This document shows positions 11,184 to 22,653 of a DNA stretch of 64,000 nucleotides, piece by piece. A model generated the notes under the pieces. That model was not told the DNA's origin. It ran no database searches and was given only the letters and a program-made list of their open reading frames with translations. The DNA lies in contig CM067539.1 of the NCBI GenBank assembly GCA_034509755.1, forward strand, positions 62,444,513 to 62,508,512, read 5' to 3'. The DNA is from Anisodus tanguticus (lineage: Eukaryota > Streptophyta > Magnoliopsida > Solanales > Solanaceae). Within the stretch, counting starts at the first letter, position 1, and every line of letters begins with the position of its first letter. The translations under genes and the position numbers were made by a program.

Positions 11184-12200
11184 GTGGAGGAATTGGAGCA
11201 GATCGCACTACATCTGGAAACTCCCGATAGGGAGGTATATCTGGGTACCGAATTAACCTCGAGGCTCAAGGATTTAATTCTTAAGTATCTTATATATAAC
11301 ATTGATTGCTTTGCATGGTCTTATAAAGATATATCGAGCATTCCTCCAGAAGTCACGATTCATAAGTTGGGCCTAGATCTCAATTTCCCTCTGGTACGAC
11401 AGAAAAAATGGCCGATAGCCGAACTCTGTAATAGGTTTGTTAAAGAAGAGGTAGCTAGACTACTCAATATAGGATCAATCGGGGAGGTAAAATACCCAGA
11501 CTGGTTAGCAAACATAGTTGTATTACCTAAAAAGGGGAACAAATTTAGAATGTGCACTAATTACAAGGATTTAAATAAGGCATGTTCTAAAGACTCATTC
11601 CCGCTACCAAAGTAGATCAGATGATCGATGCTATGTCCGGGCATGAGATAATGAGTTTTCTTGATGCGTATTCTGGCTATAACCAAATAAAGATGCACTA
11701 GAAGATAAAAAAATATCTTTTTAAACTACTTTCGGTAGTTATGATTACAAAGTTATGTCTTTTGGACTAAAAAATGTCAGGGCCACATATCAAAGGTTAG
11801 TGAATAAAATATTTGAAAAGCAAATAGGTAAAACAATGGAAGTATATATAGACGATATGCTTGCTAAGAGTCTTCGTGCATAAGACCATTTAAGTCATTT
11901 GCAGGAAACCTTTGAGGTACTGAAGAAGTACAATATAAAGCTAAATCTTGAGAAGTGTGCCTTTGGAGTTGGCTCCAATAAATTCTTGGTTTCCCATATA
12001 GGGATCGAGATAAATCCTAATAAAATAAAGGCTATCGAAGATACACTGGACGTACTGGAAGATGTTAAAGCAGTGCATCGGTTGACCGGTCATGTGGCGG
12101 CCTTAAGCAGATTTATATCTCGGTTCTCGGAAAAATGTCATAGGTTTTTCTCACTTTTAAAGAAGAACAACAACTTTGTATGGACACCCGAGTTCCAGTA
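11184..12200 (+). pseudogene. Reverse transcriptase of the gypsy element, broken
   Basis: 11184-11615 encodes the fingers/palm entry, with FAWSYKDISSIPPEVTIHKL, WLANIVVLPKKGNKFRMC and YKDLNKACSKDSFPLPK. The catalytic VYIDDMLAK (the YxDD box) is at about 11845 in another frame, and 11899-12201 holds LEKCAFGVGSNKFLVSHIG and the thumb/connection. A stop at 11613 and later frameshifts inactivate it. The enzyme would copy element RNA into DNA. Confidence 0.8.
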
Positions 12201-12960
12201 GGCCTTGAGGGACCTGAAGAAGTACTTATCCAGTCCTCCACTTATGTCAAAGTCAAAGGACGGAGAACAACTACTTATATACTTGGCAGTCTCAGAGGTA
12301 GCGGTAAGTGCAGTACTAGTGCGAAAGGAAAAAAGGTACATAATTTCATGTTTATTACGTATGTAGAATAATGTCAGGGGCCGAGACACGATATCCATTA
12401 CTTGAAAGATTGGCTTTTGCCTTAGTATTGTCGTCGCGAAAGCTTCGACCTTATTTTCAATGCCACCCAATTGCCGTAGTAACAACGTTTCCTCTAAAAA
12501 ATGTGTTGCATAAGCTTGATCTATCTGGGTGACTGGCTAAATGGGAGGTAGAATTAAGTAAATTTGATATTGAATACAGACCCTGGACTATAATAAAGTC
12601 GCAGGCTCTTGCAAACTTTGTGGTTTCAGTCCACGAGTAACTCCACAGGCAGAAAATGAGGTTATTCTGGTCTCGGGGACTGCCTCCGGGATCTGGACAC
12701 TTTCTACAAATGGTGCCTCCAATATCAAAGGGACCGGTTTAGGTGTTGTATTGTGAACTCCCACCGGTAAAGTCTTGAGGCAAGCAATACATAGTGTTCC
12801 GTTGGCTAATAATGAAGCAAAGTTTGAGGCTTTGATTACAGGTTTAGAACTAGTCCGGGGGCTAGGTTCATAAATTATCAAAGTCAAGTGTGACTCACTG
12901 CTGGTAGTGAACCAAGTCCACGGAGCATTCGAGTCTAAAAAAAATGTACGTTGAGATACC
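12200..12960 (+). pseudogene. Tandem RNase H domains (retroviral-type then archaeal-type), broken
   Basis: After the RT connection a first RNase H-like stretch (about 12200-12600) is followed by a second unit at about 12690-12960. In the second unit NNEAKFEALI and GLELVRGLG, then VKCDSLLVVNQVHGAFESK, can be read across frames. That is the shape of the archaeal-type RNase H that Tat-lineage elements carry in addition to their own. Both are interrupted. Confidence 0.6.
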
Positions 12961-13049
12961 TTGAAAAGGCTTTAAAGATGTTGTCCCATTTCTAAGAGTG
13001 TACGGTGATACATATACCCCGGGAAAAAAATATAATGGCAGATGCACTC

Positions 13050-14390
13050 ACAAATTTAGGCTCTAGCACGGAAGCCGAGGGTTCTAAAATTGAGTCGGTT
13101 GTTCAGTTGTTACATTCAACACTGGATCCTGTTGGATATGATGAAATAAATTCAACCAACCTAACTTGGGACTGAAGAAATGAATTCTTGGATTATCTCA
13201 TGAGCGGAAAGCTCTCGGAGGACCCAAAGGCATCCAGAGATCTGAGAACCAAGGCTGCCCGGTACTATGTCATAGATGGAAATCTTTACCGTAGGTATTT
13301 TTATGGTCCCCTAGCCCGGTGCATAGGCCCCAATGAAGCAACTTACGTGATGAGAAGAGTCCATGAAGGCATCTGTGGAAATTATTCAGAAGCAAAATCC
13401 CTAATGAGTAAGCTCATGAGGACTGGTTACTATTGGCCCCGGATCGAAGAAGATACGAAGGCATTTGTGCGGAAATGTGATAAGTGCCAATGTCATACAC
13501 AACTGTTACACCGCCTACATCCGGTAGTGTCCCCGTGGACATTTATGAAGTGAGAGATGGACATTATCGGACCCTTACCCGCATCTCTAGGACGGGTATC
13601 TCAAATTATTTTTATGATTGACTATTTTTCTAAATGGGTTGAAGCTGCAACTTACGTAAAGATATGAGATAAAGAGGTGAAGAATTTCATTTGGCAACAT
13701 ATTATTTATCGTTTGACATCCCTGAGGAGATAGCTTGTGACAATAGCCTGAATTTCATCGATGCCAAGGTCACAAATTTCTTTGAAGAATTGAATATCAA
13801 GCGGATCACCTCTACTCCCTATCATCCCCGCGCATATGGACAAGAAGAGTCGACAAACAAGACTATAATCCATAATTTGAAGAAGAAATTGGAGGCTGCA
13901 AAAAGAAACTGGTCATCCAAACTACCAGAGATTTTATGGGCATATCAAACCACGACAAAAATGAGTATCGGAGAAACTCCTTTTTTCTTGGTCTATGATG
14001 CAGAAGCCTTGATCCCGATAGAATTTGGAACTCCCAGCTTGAGATATCTCCGGGCTGAGGAGGAATCAAATGCAGAGTCAATGTCCTTACACCTAGATTT
14101 GCTTGAGGTGCATCGGGATTTAACATACATCCAGATGGTATCCCAAAAGTAAAGAATGGAGCGTTACTACAACCGGCGCACAAATTTCTGACACTTCAAA
14201 CTCGGGGACTTAGTGCTCCAAGGAGTCAAATAGAGTACCCAGGAGCGTAATGCTGGAAAGGTAGGAGCAAACTGGGAAGGACCATACACTGTAACTAGTA
14301 TTGTCGGTAAAAGAGCTTATCAGCTACAAGGAAATATACTTCCTAGCAATTGGAATGTAAGTCACTTGAAGAAGTACTATGTGTAGTAGG
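13050..14390 (+). pseudogene. Integrase of the gypsy element, broken
   Basis: 13188-13553 carries the zinc-binding part (VMRRVHEGICGNYSEAKSL with the H..H, and VRKCDKCQCH with the C..C). 13560-13690 holds the first catalytic segment (DIIGPLPASLGR). 13691-14152 holds the rest of the core (IACDNSLNFIDAKV, TSTPYHPRAYGQEESTNKTI) and the GETPFFLVYDAEALIPIE tail. A TGA at 13551 and a stop near 13663 break the frame. Integrase inserts the cDNA and leaves 5-bp TSDs in this class. Confidence 0.8.
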
Positions 14391-14965
14391 TTCGAGCATG
14401 CGCTGCACTCTTTTTTCCTTTGACCGATTTTTGTCCCAATTGGGTTTTCCGGCAAGTTTTTTATAAGGAAGCATCACGATATAAGCATGTTCATGGTCTT
14501 CCTACCGAAGAGAATTGTCATATATCCAAGTCTTCATAGCATGAAGTCTCAGATACTGGAGGGCAATACACACCCAGAATGGAGTGAAGATTTTGAAATT
14601 TTAACGCTTCTAAGGAGCACCAACACTGGGGACTTCCCAGATATTCAACTTATATGTAACCATACTGACCACACTAGATGTTAGCCGAATTATTCTCTCA
14701 ATTATCTTCATATTTGTAAATCAATTGAATCAATAAGATTTTTCTTTTATGATAAATAAATCTTTTCCATCACGAGCATAAAACGTATGTTGTTACATTG
14801 AACATATCAAAAAATTTGTGTCATAATGAACATGAGACGTCCTTTTATACATCACTATTAAAAATAAGGGCCATCTCTTATTAAAACTTTAACAAAAAAG
14901 TTAAGGATCCAGATACCAGAAGTACCGGAGTTTTAAGTTGTTCGGAGATAAGTTAAGTCCGGAAC
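14391..14965. other. Non-coding tail of the gypsy element
   Basis: Lies between the end of integrase and the nested hAT MITE. Tat-lineage elements normally have a long non-coding stretch here before the 3' LTR. No ORF with a recognisable domain was seen. Confidence 0.5.
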
Positions 14966-15775
14966 TAGAGATGGCAATGGATCTTGGACCCGGTCTGGAT
15001 CCGGTGAATCCAGATCCGTTTTATAGGATATGGATCTTCAAAATTTGGACCCGACGGATCCGGATCGGACCCGGATCCATTTCGACGGATCGGATGCGGA
15101 TCCGGATCTTGTATTTGAGATCCGTATCCGGTCCAGATCCGACCCGTGGATCCATTTTTTATTAAATATATTCATAACCTAGAATGTAATTTTATAAGTA
15201 TTTTCTTAAAATTGCTAAGCACATCCTTGCAAGTTTAATTCTCAAAACAAGTTTAATTTATCCCCGCGTTAACTCAAAAACCCAAAAATAAATAGGTAAC
15301 TTTGATAATAAAATCAATTTTATATTAGTGAATGACTAACATCTCCATAGACAAGTAGTTAAAATTATATTCACTTCATTTGTGAAGATTCCAAGCACAT
15401 GCAAGTTCTGCATTGTGGAAATACCATCAGCATTTTCCACAACTATTGTCATTGTCCAACATTTTCAATTAATAGCTCACAATCAAAACGAGACAACAAA
15501 CAAAATATCTCATATGAACATTTCAAAATTGAAACACAGTAAACTGTAAGCTAAGTAAAAATCGTTTGTCAGTTTAAAAAAAATTCTAAGCAAGGTTACA
15601 TTCTTAGCAATGCAATTTTTTTTACATGTGGATCCAGATCCGATCCGTGGACCCGATGGATCCGGATTTGGATCTGATTTTTATGGACCCGACGGATCTG
15701 GATTCATGTATGAAAATCGGATCTGGATCTGGATCTAGTAGGATCCGGTCCAGATCCGATCCGTTGCCATCCCTA
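14966..15775. mobile_element. Non-autonomous hAT element with GGATCC-rich ends, copy 2
   Basis: A perfect 8-bp TSD TCCGGAAC (14958-14965 and 15776-15783) flanks ends TAGAGATGGCAATGGATC and, reverse-complemented, TAGGGATGGCAACGGATC. Both ends (14980-15155 and 15630-15765) are dense in GGATCC/AGATCCG. It is the reverse-orientation relative of 5715-6357 and is inserted in the 3' region of the gypsy element. Confidence 0.9.
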
Positions 15776-16132
15776 TCCGGAACTAACTTTGGATGCCATA
15801 AGAGGCCCCGGTTAAAGATGAAAAGAAAAACACATCTTTGGAATTTAATTAAGGTTATTGGAAAGTGTGTAAACTTCAAGTCTTAACCTATTATGATAAA
15901 GAGAACCTTAAAGCTACGTTCTGGGTCATAAAGCAAAGTGACGAAGTCTGAACTAATGCTTGCTTATGAAAATAAGTAAAGAGTGAAAACTTGGAGCAGA
16001 ATTGTGAAAGAGAAATTCATTCATTCATGTTCTTTCGGACTTAAATCAGTCCGGATATAAAAGATACTAACCGATCCCAAAAGTGAGTCGGTAATAATTA
16101 AAAAAAACTGAAATAAAAACCCGCACGAAAGA

Positions 16133-16600
16133 TTACGGCCTGCTCGCTCCATGGTCCGCCGGGGTGTTTCGGGTGTTGCTAACAAAAACAAGAGTTCCGA
16201 AAAAATTAGTTTGGGGGGTCATCATCATCTCTAGCCTCTCCATTGGCCTCCACATCCGAATCTTCTTTGTCTCTATGAAGAGCCTCCAAGGATAACACGA
16301 CATCAGTAAGATCAATTTCAGCATCCAAGATTTCTGATGCAATATTGAAACCTGGTTTGCTTGCTTCCTCGAGAGCGTCCTCTAGATTAACGACCAAGTC
16401 TCTTCGGAGATTCCACCTTTGGCACTTGACTTGAAGTTCAGTGATGGTATGCTCGAAAGTATGGAGTTGTCTCTGGGCACCGGCTAGGTCGGCAGCAAGT
16501 TGGGCCGTTCGTGCTTGAAGGATCGTGTAAGAGGTGGTCAGGACTAAGAGAATTTTCTCGGTCCTTCAGAGAGTCAACTGCATCCTGCAAACGCCATAGG
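16133..16600 (-). CDS. Antisense coiled-coil ORF in the 3' region of the gypsy element, probably broken
   Basis: On the strand opposite gag-pol a reading frame (best piece 16206-16397, continuous upstream towards 16560) gives an acidic, leucine- and alanine-rich, probably coiled-coil protein. Readable parts are LQARTAQLAADLAGAQRQL, then LEDALEEASKPGFNIASEI, ending in DDDDPPN. Antisense ORFs between pol and the 3' LTR are a known trait of several Tat-group elements, and some of their products are annotated as putative plant transposon proteins. Assignment to that class rests on position, strand and coiled-coil character, not on a domain match. The 5' end and any intron are uncertain. Confidence 0.5.
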
Positions 16601-17026
16601 AGTTCTGATGGGATCCGGGGTAAAATATGAATAGGAGAGAGTGCGGGAACTATCTGTATAGAGAAAAATCCGTATATAAGTAAATTTTGAAGAAAATGAA
16701 TTTTAAACTTGATACTGTGAGAAACTCAGTTAAAGAGAACTTTGCAGAAAATGAATTTTAAAGATGATGAGCTTAATTGCAAAAGCATTAAAAGATATGA
16801 GCTTTTCTCGGGTAGGGTAGATAAACAATTTTAATTATAATATGTCTCCCGCTTATTTTTTTGTTTTCAAGTAGTATGAAGATACGCAACACTCCTTTGC
16901 TTGGGGTATCAAGTTTTGAAGCATTCTTATCCATAATTTCTCAGGAATATGTAATTCTTAAGAAATTATCTGCTTATGTCCTTGAAAATTTTTCTTCTTT
17001 CTAATTTTCTTTTCTACTGAAAACAG

Positions 17027-17226
17027 GTGCGACTTGAACCAATTTTTTGTGTCTCTGAGAGTAGAAATATGAGAGTATTTGCAGGGGTGTCCGCTTTTGT
17101 GGATTCACAGACACTCATCAGATTTTACTTTTGAAAAGACAAAGAGAAACTTACATATTGAGGGGCGTAAAATCAACTGATGAGGCTAACAGAGACATGT
17201 TGGGATGGTTCAGAAAGCATTTCAAG
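17027..17226 (+). other. Possible exon of an unidentified host gene
   Basis: A strong pyrimidine tract and acceptor (...TTTCTACTGAAAACAG, ending 17026) precede a 200-bp stretch with protein-like reading. The first frame stays open for 35 codons. A second frame, from an internal TTTGCAG at 17084, reads through TDTHQILLLKRQRETY and MLGWFRKHFK before TAA. No family is recognised. The switch of frame suggests either a decayed exon or chance. The rest of 16620-17993 is AT-rich and looks intronic or intergenic. Confidence 0.2.
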
Positions 17227-18150
17227 TAAGTTGCTCTCAATGTGATTATCTTCTTCTCTACTTTGAATAGGTTCTAAATGTATAATTAAGTTATTGCACC
17301 GTGACTTTGGTGTTAGTAATTTTGCATATATAATCGTGCGGTTTCTGGGAATTTAGAACCCGAAAACAAAAAGGACAAAAAAAAAGAATAGAATCATTTT
17401 ACAATTTCGCACATACAATTTTTCTTGGCCTTACAACTCTGGACATTTACATATTTTTTCAAATCTTTACATGTTTTTGTGTGTGCAAAACCAGCTTGAC
17501 CACATGTAATAGTTATTTGAACATGATGGTTATCGGTGTATGCTTTACAGGACTTTTACGCTAAGATAAAATGACTGCTTAGTATAAGTCAATTTACAAG
17601 TGTTACTTCAAAAGTGTATCAAATTATCAAACTAAACTTCAAGTGCGTTTCTTTTCCATGTTAAGAAAATGTACGTCTCATTTCTTTCCCTATTTCTTTC
17701 TTGCGAAGATTTTTGAATGTTAAAACCATACAATAGGGAAAAGTGACCTACAAAATATTTGGAAAACTAAGGTACATTTTGTAAATTTTGTGATGTGGAT
17801 TTGCAATATAATCTTGATCGAACTTTAAGATAGTATAGTTTCATATTGATCTAAATTAGAGTGATAAACTGCTATCGTTAGAGAGAAGATTGCCAAACAT
17901 TTGATGCAACCTAACTTCATAAATTATATGCTAGGTACTGTTAGGGGGTTCATTAATTCTCTATAGTACCTGAGAACTGGACCACAGTTTCAAAATACTT
18001 GATACCCTTTTTTTGACAAAGTAATAATTTTTTTTAGAAAAGCATCAAGAAGATGCAAGGTTATAGATGGGCAAAAAGCTGCTTCAAACAAAACATGAAG
18101 CAGACTAAACAAAACATGTAAAATAGTCTAAAGAAATCCCTGCATCTCTA

Positions 18151-21100
18151 TTATGTTACAGACATAGAGTTAATAAAATTCAGAGAGTTAACCATACTGT
18201 TTACAGAGGCAAAAAAGTGCCAACGAAAAAGACTAACTAAATGTTGGAAATTTTCCTTTGATGGGGGTTGCATGTGTTTGACGGAGGGAGGACCTAGGTG
18301 TGCTTGGGTTCGAGGCTAGCCCCGTGCGCGCCGCCGCCCGCCCGTCCGGTCCGGGCTTCTGGCTTCTGGGCTGCTTCTAATATTATCTTTTGGACCCCAA
18401 ACTGTTTAGTATTTACAGTTCGGTTCATGTAGTTTCAGGAATGTTGTCAGCAACCGGAAAGCCAACAGTTTAACCATCTGAAACATTTTTGCACTTACTA
18501 CAAACGTACAAAACGTTTCTGGCCATGACTACACCTCTTAAACAACCTCTTAACACCTCTCTTCCTCCTAAACACTATAAATTGAGACATTACTCTTATT
18601 TGAGGGCATCAGAAAAGACAGTAGAAAGAAAGAGAAGACACAAGTCTTGAACAAGAGCAGAAACTCTTCCTTTTCCTCTAAATTTTCCATTCTTCAGCAA
18701 GTCATTTCATGTTTATTTTCTTCGTCAGATCAACCTATTTGCTTTGTAGTGTTGATTAGTTATTGTTTTATCTTAGGAGACTATTTTCCGCTAACGTAAA
18801 AGCATATATACGGGGCAATCTTGTCTTAAAGACAGAGAGCCATCTCTCGACTCAATCGGTGGTGTTGTGATTATCTAATTGGTTGCTAAGTGTTTCAGGT
18901 GTGAACTTGAAACTGAAAGGACTCTAACCATTCGGATTTTCAGCGGTTCTACAAGTCACAAGTGTAGCAGTTCATGTTCTTGTATTTCTGAATACACAGA
19001 TTTGAAGTTCTAGTTCAAGATTAAAAGATTGACACTTCTTGTTGTAATCTTTGTTGTTTATCCTTTCGAAGCACTTGTAATATTTATTTACTTCCCGTAC
19101 TGCTTTATATCTAACATTAAACACCTAGACTTTATAGTGGAAATAGGAGTTGAGATTCCATCAAAGCATCTATTGTTTCTCTCTTTCCATTGGGTCCAAA
19201 AAATTACTACTGCAATCATTCTCCAGATCCATTTGATAGACTTGTCAATTCTCCAAAGTATCCAACTAGCATAGGCATCTTTGATGTTGGAAGGCATTAC
19301 CTATTGGATTCCAAGCATAAAATAGAAGAAGTACTAAAGGCTAGCTGATGTAGGGAAGTGCAAAAATAGGTGGTTGACACTTTCATTGGTCTGCTTGCAC
19401 ATGACACATATGTTGACGACGATTACACCTCTCCTTCTAAGATTGTGTTGTGTTAGGCATGCTTCCTTCATAGCACTCCAAATGAAGTAAGTAACTCTGA
19501 GAGGCTGTCTGTTTCTTCATACATATTTCCACGGCCAAATCTCTAAAAGACTATTTTGAGAACTCTAGTAGTTGTAACATTCCTTCATAGTGAAAATCTT
19601 TTTCTAGGAATTGCCCTATAGGATTTTGTCTTGAGATTCTGCCACCAAAGTACTTTGTCCCAGTGTTTGTAAGAGAGAAAGAAATTCATCAAATTCTCAA
19701 TCCTGTAAGTTTCTTCTGAAAATTGGCATCCAACAATTATTGTCTCTATATTGAGCTAATGTTGCTTCTTTGTTAGAAACTATCAGAAATAGTGAAGGAA
19801 TGAGTCTTTTACTAGAGCGTCCCCAAGTCATTTATCTTGCTAAAATCTAATCTTGAGCCCATTTCCAGCCTTGAATGAGACATTCTGGAGGAATTCCTCT
19901 TGGAGATACTGATTTGCTTCCATACTCCAACACCATGAGGTTCATTGCTTCTTTTTGTAGTCCAATGATTTTGAATACCATATTTAACCTTGATGGTTTC
20001 CTTCAAGTACCTTGCCTCATTTTGACCATATATCCAGAGCCACTTCATGAGAAGGCTATTGTTATGAAGCTTAAGATTTCTGATCCCCAACCCTCATTGG
20101 CCTTTGGGATGAATAACTAATTTCCATTTTACCAAAGAGAATTTGTGAGTAACACTATTTCCCTCATATAAGAATTTCCTTCTGAGCTTGTCAATTTGTT
20201 TTAGGACTGAACTTGAAATAGGGAAAAGTGACATACAATAAGTGGGAATATTGTCTAGGACACTGTTGATGAGGGTGAGTCTACCTCCCAAAGAGAAGTA
20301 TTGCATCTACCAAGTGTCTAGTCTCTTCTCCATTTTTAATGACTCCAGTCCATATCCCAGATGATTTGAATTTAGCACCTAAAGAAAGTTCTAAATATGT
20401 GATGGGAAATGAGCCTGTTTTGCAGCTAAGAATGTTAGCAAGAACTTCTAGGTTGGCCACTTCATTCACTGGATAGATAGTGTTTTTAAGCATATTGATA
20501 TGAATTCTAGATTTGGCCTCAAAGATCATGAGGGTGATATTGATATTGGAAACCTGATGACAATCAACTCCACAAAATATAAGGGTGTCATCTATATATA
20601 GTAGATGAGAAACTGAGACCGAGGTGAGAGGATTTCTTCCCACTTGAAACCCTTGAATCTGCTAGAGTTCTTTCGCCTTAACTAATAACTGAGATAATCC
20701 TTCCATGACAATGATAAAGAGAAAAGGGTATAGTGAATCCCTCTGCCTGAGTCCCTTTTGAGAAGAAAAATACCCAACTGGACTTCTATTCACCAAAACT
20801 AAAAACTTCACTGTTGAAATACAAAAATAAATTCACCTTTCTCCAAAACCTATTTGCTTCAAAATATTGATTAAGTAAGCCCAATTACGCTGATCAAAAG
20901 CTTTCTCAATGTTCAATTTGCATAAGATCCTAGACTCTCCACTTTTAATTTTCCAGTCTAGAACTTCATTGGCAATCATGAATGCATGAGTAATTTTCCT
21001 ATTCTTTAGAAATGCACTATGTTGTCTAGACACCAATAAATCCACCATCTTTTTCAACCTACTAGCAAGAATTTTGGCCAGCAATTAATAGACACTACCT

Positions 21101-22653
21101 ATAAGAATTATAGGCCTATAATCTTTAAGTTCTACAACACCTTTCTTCTTTGGGATAAGAGCAATGAATGAGGCATTGCATGATCTCACAATTTGGCAAT
21201 TCTGATGAAAGAAATTAAAAGCTGCAAGCAAGTCTTCTTTGATAAAGTTACACGATTTTTGAAAGAAGGCTATGGTGAAACCATCAGGGCTTGGAGCTTT
21301 GTCAGGGGCATAACTCATGAGAGCTTCTGGGATCTCCAGTTCAGTGAAAGGAAGTTCAACATCCTCTTTATCAATTGTGTTGAGACTGTGCAAACCTTAA
21401 AAAATAGCTGAGGGTCTCCAAGATTCTGTCTCTTTGTATATTTGTTGATAGTACTCCATAATATCATCCATGATCCTTTATTTCCTCAATTACTTCATCC
21501 CTTATTTTGAGTTTGTCAATGGAATTGCCTTTTCTATGAGAATTGACCATTCTTTAGAAATATTTTGTATTCTTATCCCCTTCTTTCAACCATAAACATC
21601 TTGATTTTTATCTCCATGAGATCTCTTCAACAATTGCTATTTGTTATAGTTCATATTTAAGATTCAATGTCCGGCCTTTCTCTTCTGTAGAGAGAGTTAT
21701 GAGTTCAGCTAACTAATCCAGTTTACCAGTTCCTTAAGTGCCTTGTTCCTTTGAGTCTCAATTCTTTCATAAACCTCTCTGTTTCATTTAGTAATGTCTT
21801 TCTTTAGATTCCTTAGTTTCTGCATTAGTACAAAGTCTGGAGTGCTTGATACAATGTAAGAATTCCACCATCATTCTACCATGTCCATAAAACCCTCAAC
21901 TTACACCCACATGTTTTCAAATTTGAAATAGGAAGGTGTGACCTCCCAATCCCCACTCTCCAAGATAATTGGTTTATGATATGAAAATACTCTAGGTAGA
22001 TGGTACTGTTTGATATCATTGAACTGCTCACTCCATTCTGGTGAGATGGGGAACCTATCAATTCTAGAGGCTTGGAGAGACTCCTCCCCTCTTGACCAGG
22101 TGAATTGGCTTTCCTGAAGCAGATGATCAATTAAATCTAGATCCATAATAGTGTTGGAGAAGCCCAACATATCCCGTGATCTTCTAGCACAATTCAATAT
22201 TTCTTCACAAATCTACAAATATTGAAATCCCCTCATATGACCCATAAGTCAGACCAAAATCTCTTGATAGATGCTAACTAAGTCAAAGATCCCCCTTTCT
22301 GGATTGGTATGAGGACCATAAACACCAATAAAAATTCATTTGAAGTCCTCAATAAGACTTTCAAATCTTCATGATAGAGAGAATACTCCTGCTTCAGAAT
22401 CAACACATTTTCAAGTTCTTTTGTCCCACATGATTAGTATTCCTCATTTGGTACCAATTGCTTTGACTTCTGCCAAAGAGATCCATCTATTTCCCCAAAT
22501 TTGTCTGATTAGAGATGGATTCCAAGCCTCTATTTTAATTTTCCGTAGACAAATAATATCAGCTCCCCACTTATAAATAACATATTTCAAAGTGCTTATC
22601 TTATCTTTATTGTTGAGACCCTGCACATTTCAACTGTGTGTTTTAACTCTCAT
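18151..22653 (-). pseudogene. LINE ORF2: endonuclease, reverse transcriptase, zinc-binding end; broken
   Basis: The start is taken as ATG at 22653, just before the NVQGLNNKDK motif that opens the AP-type endonuclease; a TGA at 22632-22630 sits eight codons in. Endonuclease text continues through ADIICLRKIK (about 22540) and FTWSRGEESLQASRIDRFPI (about 22080). RT follows, with APDKAPSPDGFT (about 21290), IALIPKKKGV, SRQHSAFLKNRKITHAFM (about 21020), and LLYIDDTLIFC as the catalytic box (about 20590). The C-terminal WTQWKERNNRCFDG is at about 19180. The frame runs across the nested LTR (RCL, then VSLFRWHFF) to TAA at 18151. Many stops and frameshifts lie between. Confidence 0.85.
18242..19116 (+). 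mobile_element. Solo LTR of a copia family, plus orientation, inside the LINE
   Basis: It starts TGTTGGAAATTTTCC and ends ...ATATCTAACA, with 5-bp flanks CTAAA (18237-18241) and TTAAA (19117-19121), one mismatch. A GC-rich block (about 18300-18360), TATA-like ACTATAAATTG near 18586, and the GGGGCAATCTTGTCTTAAAGACAG segment near 18812 are shared with the LTRs at 54237 and 59429. No internal region is present. It cuts LINE ORF2 in its last codons. Confidence 0.85.

Larger units (their letters stand above)
8192..16620 (+). mobile_element. Ty3/gypsy retrotransposon of the Tat lineage, decayed, 3' LTR not found
   Basis: Plus-strand order is 5' LTR, primer-binding region, gag, protease region, reverse transcriptase, RNase H, a second (archaeal-type) RNase H, integrase, then a long non-coding tail with an antisense ORF. 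RT before integrase marks Ty3/gypsy, and the duplicated RNase H plus antisense ORF mark the Tat group. Stops and frameshifts are frequent throughout. No second copy of the 8192-8744 LTR was seen downstream, so the element is truncated or its 3' LTR was lost. A hAT MITE is nested at 14966-15775. Confidence 0.8.

Noticed and set aside
14938..15886. ORFs with DPDP/GSGS-like repeats on both strands
   Set aside because: Translation of the GGATCC arrays at the ends of the hAT MITE, not genes. The same applies to 6184-6488.
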